DNA of 64,000 bases from Hyphodiscus hymeniophilus (taxonomy: Eukaryota; Ascomycota; Leotiomycetes; Helotiales; Hyphodiscaceae), in contig VNKQ01000012.1 of NCBI GenBank assembly GCA_016508695.1, forward strand, positions 124,001 to 188,000, in the 5' to 3' direction. Positions 58,969 to 64,000 of this stretch are shown here, piece after piece. Under the pieces are notes generated by a model that saw nothing but the letters and a program-made list of their open reading frames with translations, was not told the origin of the DNA and did no database searches. Both the position numbers and the translations under genes were made by a program. Each line of letters opens with the position of its first letter. Position 1 is the stretch's first letter.

Positions 58969-60260
58969 ATGGTTCAAGCAGTGACCGAGCACTTATTTGA
59001 AGATACCGAAGAGCCAGTGATTGAAAAACTTCTGATACCAGGCCCAAGTCGGCAGCGTCTTGAAAAGGCTGGCATTGATCTCAGTAATGGCTATCCATGT
59101 GTCCCACCTCCAATCCTTTATCTCCAGGACGCCGAAAAAGTACGCAATGAACCTCGCGAGTTTGTCGACGCTGGTATCCGTGCCGATCCAGAGAAAAAGG
59201 CCCTCTTTCAAGCTGCAAAGCAAATAATTCACCTCACAAACCATATTGGTACTGAGGTCGTCGGGCTTCAGCTCAAAGACTTGACTGAGAAACAGAAAGA
59301 TGAATTAGCTCTCTTGATTGCCGAACGGGGTGTTGTCTTTTTCCGCGACCAGGACATTTCGCCACAAGAGCAAAAATCTTTGGGCGAATACTGGGGGGAG
59401 CTATATGTATGTACCCAGAGCAAAATTTCAATTCCATCAACGGCGCATGGCTCATGATCTTGTACTGATGAACCCATGCAGCCTCAAGGCCCGTACGTTC
59501 CAGCGCTCCCGGAAGTATCAGTAATTTGGACGGACTATTTTTCCAAAGCTATAAGAGAACCCAGTTATCGCCAACCCTTTCAAGGCTGGCACACGTAAGA
59601 GAATAACCCAGTCCTCATCAAAAAAAATCTGATCTGAGTTTAGTGACATGGTACACGAGAGACATCCTCCTGGCATTACTCACCTCCACAATGATACCGT
59701 GCCAGAGGTTGGGGGTGATCTCTTGTGGGCTAGTGGCTATGCTGCGTACTCCAAACTCTCCCCCGACTTCCGCAAATTTATTGATGGGAAGCAGGCGGTT
59801 TTCAGGTCTGGCAATACATACTTGGACCGCAATAACCCAACTGCCGGCCCTAAACCAGTAGAGACCGTGCATCCCATTGTGCGTGTGCACCCAGCAACTG
59901 GATGGAAGAGTCTGTTTGTGAACCGAACCTGGACTGGAAAGATTGTGGGGTTAGATAAGGCAGAGAGTGATATAATACTGAATTATTTGTTCAGCATCTA
60001 CGAGAACAACGTTGATATTCAAGTGCGGTTCAAATGGACACCGGGAAGCTCAGCACTTTGGGATAATAGGTAAGTGTACAACGACTCCACGGACTGAAAT
60101 ATTAGCTAACATGTATAGAATTACACTTCATACTGCAAGCTGGGACTATGAAAATAAAGCAGAGAGACACGGAACAAGAGTTGCTACTTTAGGAGAAGAA
60201 CCATACTTTGACGAGAAAGCACCCACGAGAAGGGAAGCTTTAGGCTTAACAGACGATTGA
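58969..60260 (+). CDS. TauD/TfdA-type Fe(II)/2-oxoglutarate dioxygenase
   Basis: Four exons, 58,969-59,406, 59,482-59,594, 59,644-60,069 and 60,119-60,260, giving 372 residues with exact phases. The second intron splits the iron-binding HxD motif, which reads GWHTDMVHERHPPGITHLHN after splicing (H about 182, D about 184). The distal ligand region is LWDNRITLHTASWDY, and the following ERHGTRVATLG carries the Arg that binds the 2-oxoglutarate carboxylate. Other family marks are ERGVVFFRDQDISPQEQ and GYAAYSKLSPDFRKFI. It is of the common fungal taurine-dioxygenase-like type. It may be a catabolic enzyme for sulfonates, or, given its divergent pairing with the ATP-grasp gene, a hydroxylase or desaturase of the pathway. 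Confidence 0.92.
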
Positions 60261-60748
60261 TTAGAGAGTTACAGGAGCACTGACAGCCAAATGGCAGTCA
60301 GCTGACCTCAAACACTTTTGCTGATGAAGTATATTACTATTTCTAGGTTACGGGAATATGATCTAGGCTAAGCTTAGGTACTTGTGTTTATTAGTAAATC
60401 GCAGCCAAGTAGTAAATACTCGACGGTACTAAAATATCCGGACGCGGCACTAAGCCTAATGTGATGATTATATTCGGTTGGGTCAGTAAACCATTTGCCG
60501 GACAAACATTGCCGAGCTTTGTGTGCTGTGATTGTGCCGAGTTGGCTCGATGTAACTATTCTAAGGCACGGGCCGGGGGCTGGGAATCCGCAGGGGACGG
60601 GGTCCTTGGAATCATTTACCCACCCAGATTATGTCGCCATTATGTCGGCACCGTTATTCCTTGTACAGTCAGACCTATCAACACTTCTTCTATTAAGGTG
60701 GCACAAACGCCAAGACCAGGGGCTAAATTGCAATAGGCAGTCAGTCTC
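60261..60748. other. Intergenic
   Basis: 3' region of the dioxygenase. A short GC-rich stretch near 60,570-60,605. Frames of 82-130 codons over 60,461-60,887 run into the repeat on the right and show no domain. Confidence 0.45.
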
Positions 60749-61200
60749 TTACGCACGTACAGCGGTTAAGCTTATGCTGAGTACGTCGAAGCACGGATCA
60801 AAACAACGGCTTCGCATGAGCAGGCCCCCCCACTCTACGCAAGCCCCCCTCTCTTCCCATACAAGTTCCCAAACTCAAAGATTATAATCCTGCAACCTTG
60901 AGTCTAACCACAAACCCTAGCCTTGGCCCAAAACCTAACTAACCTAACCCGAAATAATGGGTTTTTTGTCAAAAATCACGAGACTAGCTGGCCTGTGCAG
61001 TCCAAGAATCGTGGAGAATCTTGGGCAAATACCTTCCATATTGGGTTAGGAGGGAGCCTGCGTAGAGAGGGGGGGAGGGGCTGCGCATGCGTTACCAAAA
61101 CAAGACTGCTGCGATTCTTATCAAACACCCTGCTCAATCGGGTTAAAAGTAGGTGCCCTCGGTAATCCTATTACTTCACTTAACCGCTGTACCTCCGTAG
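60749..61200. mobile_element. Candidate MITE with ~22-bp terminal inverted repeats (TA flanks)
   Basis: GTACAGCGGTTAAG at 60,757-60,770 is perfectly inverted as CTTAACCGCTGTAC at 61,179-61,192. Similarity continues outward (TTACGCAC versus CTACGGAG when inverted) up to a TA dinucleotide on each side, giving an element of about 450 bp. The interior has no long frame. The structure fits a non-autonomous Tc1/mariner-type element. Its right end lies about 165 bp upstream of the Zn2Cys6 regulator's ATG. Confidence 0.7.
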
Positions 61201-61363
61201 TAGTGCTGACACCTCCGATTAGATATTTTGAATGTTAGAAAATACTTATCTATTCCCTTTGAAAATACTATTCCCTTCACTGGTCTCCGCTCTCTTCATC
61301 TCACAAAAGATTCCATTTAGCTATCCGATAATCACTAACACTTACCTGGGACGTGTGTATACA

Positions 61364-62846
61364 ATGTTTCAAACGCTGAAAGCTCGACGACGAAACTCGG
61401 GGAATTCTGAATACGTTGTGCAATCTGCTAGTACGCCGTTTGAAAAGAATGGGTCGAAAAAACATCCCGCTTGTGCACTATGTAAATTGAAGAAGGTATG
61501 AAGTAACGCGATCACTTGCGTTGATTTGCACATGCTCAACAGAAAATGTAGTTGAAATGTATAATCGAAGGGGATAGCTGCATTAAATGTCAAAAGCAAG
61601 GTTTGGAGTGCTCATTTCCTGTCACGACTGGGACAGACGTGACTTCGGGTTCCACATTTTCCGAAGTGACCTCGATACCCGAAAGTCAAATCTTGCCGTT
61701 GACGAAGAATCATAACGGTACAGCCGATTCGTTACCAGAAAGCAATTCTTCTGCTCAGGTCCACAGTGACTCTACGTTTTCGGATGAGTTTGTGTTTTCG
61801 GATGTGCTCGATTGCGATGACTTTTTCAACTGCTCGCCACTATATGCGGATAGTAAGTCACCTTTCCAAATGCAGGCCCCAAGGCCTCAGAATATATATC
61901 TTAATTTTGTCCAAAAGTCAACACGAATTACTCAAATACCACCATTATACCCAAAGAGGGTGAGGATTATCATTGCCCCGAAGATGACACGAGTTTTTCT
62001 TCAACGCATGTATCGGATATCACCCACGAGCTCCTCCTGGAGAGCCCCCGTGGCAGCAACAATAGCCATGAAGAAGACACACCCATAACCGTCATTGAGT
62101 TAGCACAGTGCGCACCCACTTCCGTTACGGATTTTAGTAGCCGGGGCTCCAAGTTTATCCAGGAGCAGCAAGCATTGCCTTCAGCCCAATCCTCGGGAAA
62201 TACGTTGCAGGTTGAAACTCCTCGTTCAGGAGTGCCTGGGTCTAAGCCTGGCCAATCGGAATTTTCAGAAACACTGCCCAAAGCATGCTGCTGCTTGGAC
62301 ATGATCATGGGGGCAAATGAAAACATCCAGGTCAAACTGGTGTGGGGTGCTAGTTCTTATGACGGGCTCATAGTCAGTGTGGATGACATGCTCCAATGTC
62401 AGAAAGATATGTTGGTCAGCTGCAAAAGCTTGCTGGAATGCAATAGATGCAGTTTGCGGTCAGACTATATGATGCTCATTGTTTCCATGTGTCAGGCGAT
62501 GATGAATGGTATCAAAGATTTGGACGCAAGGACATTGCCTGAGTCCCATACTCCGTGCTCCAAAAGATCGCGCTCGAACGCGAGTAGCGGCAAAATGACC
62601 AATGCCAAAAGGGGGTTGAAGGCCGGCGGATGGCGCCTTGATGATGAAGATGAGAGGCAAGTTATAAGACGCCTAGTTGACATTCGCATCACGAGGTTGC
62701 ACAGTCTTATCAGTCAGCTTGAAAACGTAGCAAGGGTTCATCATTCTTCTTATGAATGGATTGTAGGCGCTCTCAGGCGGACCATTACAGAGGAAATCGT
62801 TGCCATAGGGTTAGAACGAAATGACGATGTGTCTAGTCGAAATTGA
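61364..62846 (+). CDS. Zn2Cys6 transcription factor, AflR-like
   Basis: Three exons, 61,364-61,495, 61,552-61,852 and 61,918-62,846, giving 453 residues. The first intron splits the binuclear zinc cluster. After splicing the six cysteines are C37, C40, C47, C54, C57 and C64, spaced Cx2Cx6Cx6Cx2Cx6C (CALCKLKK | LKCIIEGDSCIKCQKQGLEC). The acceptor at 61,917 was chosen because the earlier one at 61,875 leads to a stop. A Ser/Thr-rich middle is followed at about residue 267 by CCCLDMIMG...DMLQC...C..CSL..DYMMLIVSM, the pattern of the aflatoxin-regulatory-protein C-terminal domain. It is most likely the pathway-specific nuclear activator of this cluster. Its promoter contains the candidate MITE at 60,749-61,200. 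Confidence 0.9.
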
Positions 62847-63146
62847 TAGATCCTGTTAAGAGAAATGATACCAAGACATCAATTTAGTTATTATTCTTAC
62901 ATTGTATATGACTTTAAGAGATCCCAAGGGCTTCAATGAAGTGGCTAGCTGACTTCAAGGATCTAGATGCACGAAAGATTCAAACCTGTCAATATAAGAA
63001 GGAACATCCGCGACGAAAACGTGTGCCGTTAACCATGAGTTTCTGATCTCCTGTATGGTACCATAGCTAAGACTGTAGATAGATCATCTGAATGGAACCA
63101 GACCAAGGAATGGATTCGGAATTGTTTTTGCAAAAACTCTGAATCT
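62847..63146. other. Intergenic between convergent regulator and terpene synthase
   Basis: 300 bp with both 3' ends facing it. No feature recognised. Confidence 0.5.
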
Positions 63147-64000
63147 TCAGGAAAGGTTCAAGACTCCAGTTATACGCACTTGAGCCCCTTCTTCCGAGTT
63201 CAAATATCGACCACTCTTGAAACTAAGAGAAAAGTGAGTGAGTGACTTGGAATCAAATCTCATGATTACATCCATATGAACATACCTCCAGTGGAGATTG
63301 GCTCGCGCAACATCACGACAAGCACCGATATATCTGCGTACTTCCTGATCCACCTGTTCGCCCCAGGACGGAAGTTTCGCTATTGCCTGATCCCAATCTC
63401 TCTGGCAATTGTGCATAAGAGTGCCTGTTTTATCTAGTGCCTCTTGTTCAGAGAAGCCTTGTCGCTCCAGCAGGCGAATGATGTTGTGTTCTACGCCGAA
63501 AGCCTGTTTCTCTAGTGTAAGCCAAGAAAATCAGTATTATCTGCTGATGTTTTGAGGTGGTTTACCAAGTCTTTCTTGTATGATAAGACATCATTTACTC
63601 TAATTTACGCATGTTAGCCGCAACTCGACCCACGCTATACGATGAAGTTGGAATTGCCCTACAGCCATGTAAGATCAGCCGCAGCACGTTCACAGGCGAC
63701 TAGAGATGGATGATCAAGCACGTCCTGCGACAGTTTTATACCATGAGCCCACCTTTTCCACATTAGTATCAGTACGGGCTATCTTAAAGCAAGAAACTTG
63801 CACAACCGGAAAACTCACTCAACTACCACGAACAAGGAATAAGCGCCAATCGACTGGCGTCGAATCTCTATGTAGTCATCCAGGGCGAGCCCAGGCCCAG
63901 TCTTGCTTTCGGCTATATAGACTTGTCGGAGTATAGCAAATAGGCACTTCCGGTGAGTTAACTTCCAGCGCTGCTGAAGTTCTTTGTCAATGAGTTAGCA
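63147..64000 (-). CDS. Class I terpene synthase, 3' part (continues beyond window)
   Basis: Minus-strand exons 63,222-63,147, 63,509-63,286, 63,599-63,566, 63,752-63,663 and 63,819 onward past about 63,980. All junctions keep phase. The outermost exon reads PGLALDDYIEIRRQSIGAYS. Next come DVLDHPSLVACERAA and the metal-binding NSE motif, here NDVLSYKKD, mostly in a 34-bp exon. EHNIIRLLERQGFSEQEA, CQRDWDQAIAKLPSWGEQVD and CRDVARANLHWSFKSGRYL form the C-terminal helices of fungal sesquiterpene-synthase-type enzymes. The aspartate-rich DDxxD/E motif lies outside the window. The NSE motif ends in Asp instead of the usual Glu. It is the likely skeleton-forming enzyme of the cluster; product not predictable. 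Confidence 0.88.

Noticed and set aside
61853..61917. Acceptor at 61,875 in the Zn2Cys6 gene
   Set aside because: It keeps phase but reaches a stop codon at 61,902-61,904. The acceptor at 61,917 leads into a long open frame with the AflR-type domain.
1..64000. CRISPR arrays, rRNA or tRNA genes
   Set aside because: No regularly spaced repeats and no cloverleaf or rRNA sequence was recognised by eye. A tRNA search program would be needed to exclude tRNAs fully.

Overview
The window comes from a filamentous ascomycete fungus (Pezizomycotina). The genes are split by short introns (44-104 bp, GT...AG), many products are typical fungal secondary-metabolism enzymes, and the left third carries the signature of repeat-induced point mutation (RIP). 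There are two compartments. Bases 1 to about 20,900 are a very AT-rich block of dead transposons. Bases about 21,100 to 64,000 have normal composition and are gene-dense.

The AT-rich block holds a Ty3/gypsy-type pol relic (1-4716, resuming at 15,492). It is interrupted by a second, complete but RIP-degraded Ty3/gypsy element (4717-15,487) with 283-bp LTRs, a polypurine tract and a 4-bp ATAT target duplication. Removing the insertion joins the outer element's reading frame. TpG/CpA are depleted and ATG codons are almost gone, so no gene is callable there. The edge lies at a 172-bp tandem repeat whose left copy is RIP-mutated and whose right copy is nearly intact.

The gene-dense part reads as one large biosynthetic gene cluster, or two adjoining ones. 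In order: a C2H2 zinc-finger protein; P450-1 (-); a single-module NRPS (+); an SDR (-); a family-1 glycosyltransferase (+); P450-2 (-); a small SnoaL-like protein (+) split into four exons; P450-3 (-) and P450-4 (+) from a shared promoter; a crotonase-fold enzyme (-); an ABCC transporter (+); P450-5 (+); an ATP-grasp ligase (-) and a TauD-type Fe(II)/2-oxoglutarate dioxygenase (+) from a shared promoter; an AflR-like Zn2Cys6 regulator (+); and the 3' part of a class I terpene synthase (-), cut by the window end.

The inferred logic is a terpene skeleton made by the terpene synthase, oxidised by several P450s, SDR and dioxygenase, possibly acylated with an amino acid by the NRPS (carrier plus terminal condensation domain) and glycosylated. 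The ABCC protein would export it and the AflR-like protein would control it. Known fungal aminoacyl-sesquiterpenes (aculenes, flavunoidine) use terpene cyclase, P450s and a small NRPS. The product here cannot be read from sequence. Several enzymes have unusual active-site residues (I-helices of P450-1 and P450-2, heme loop of P450-3, SDR catalytic Lys, terminal acid of the terpene synthase NSE motif). Two candidate MITEs (55.9 and 60.8 kb) lie between cluster genes. Gene models were spliced by eye, using reading-frame phase and family motifs.
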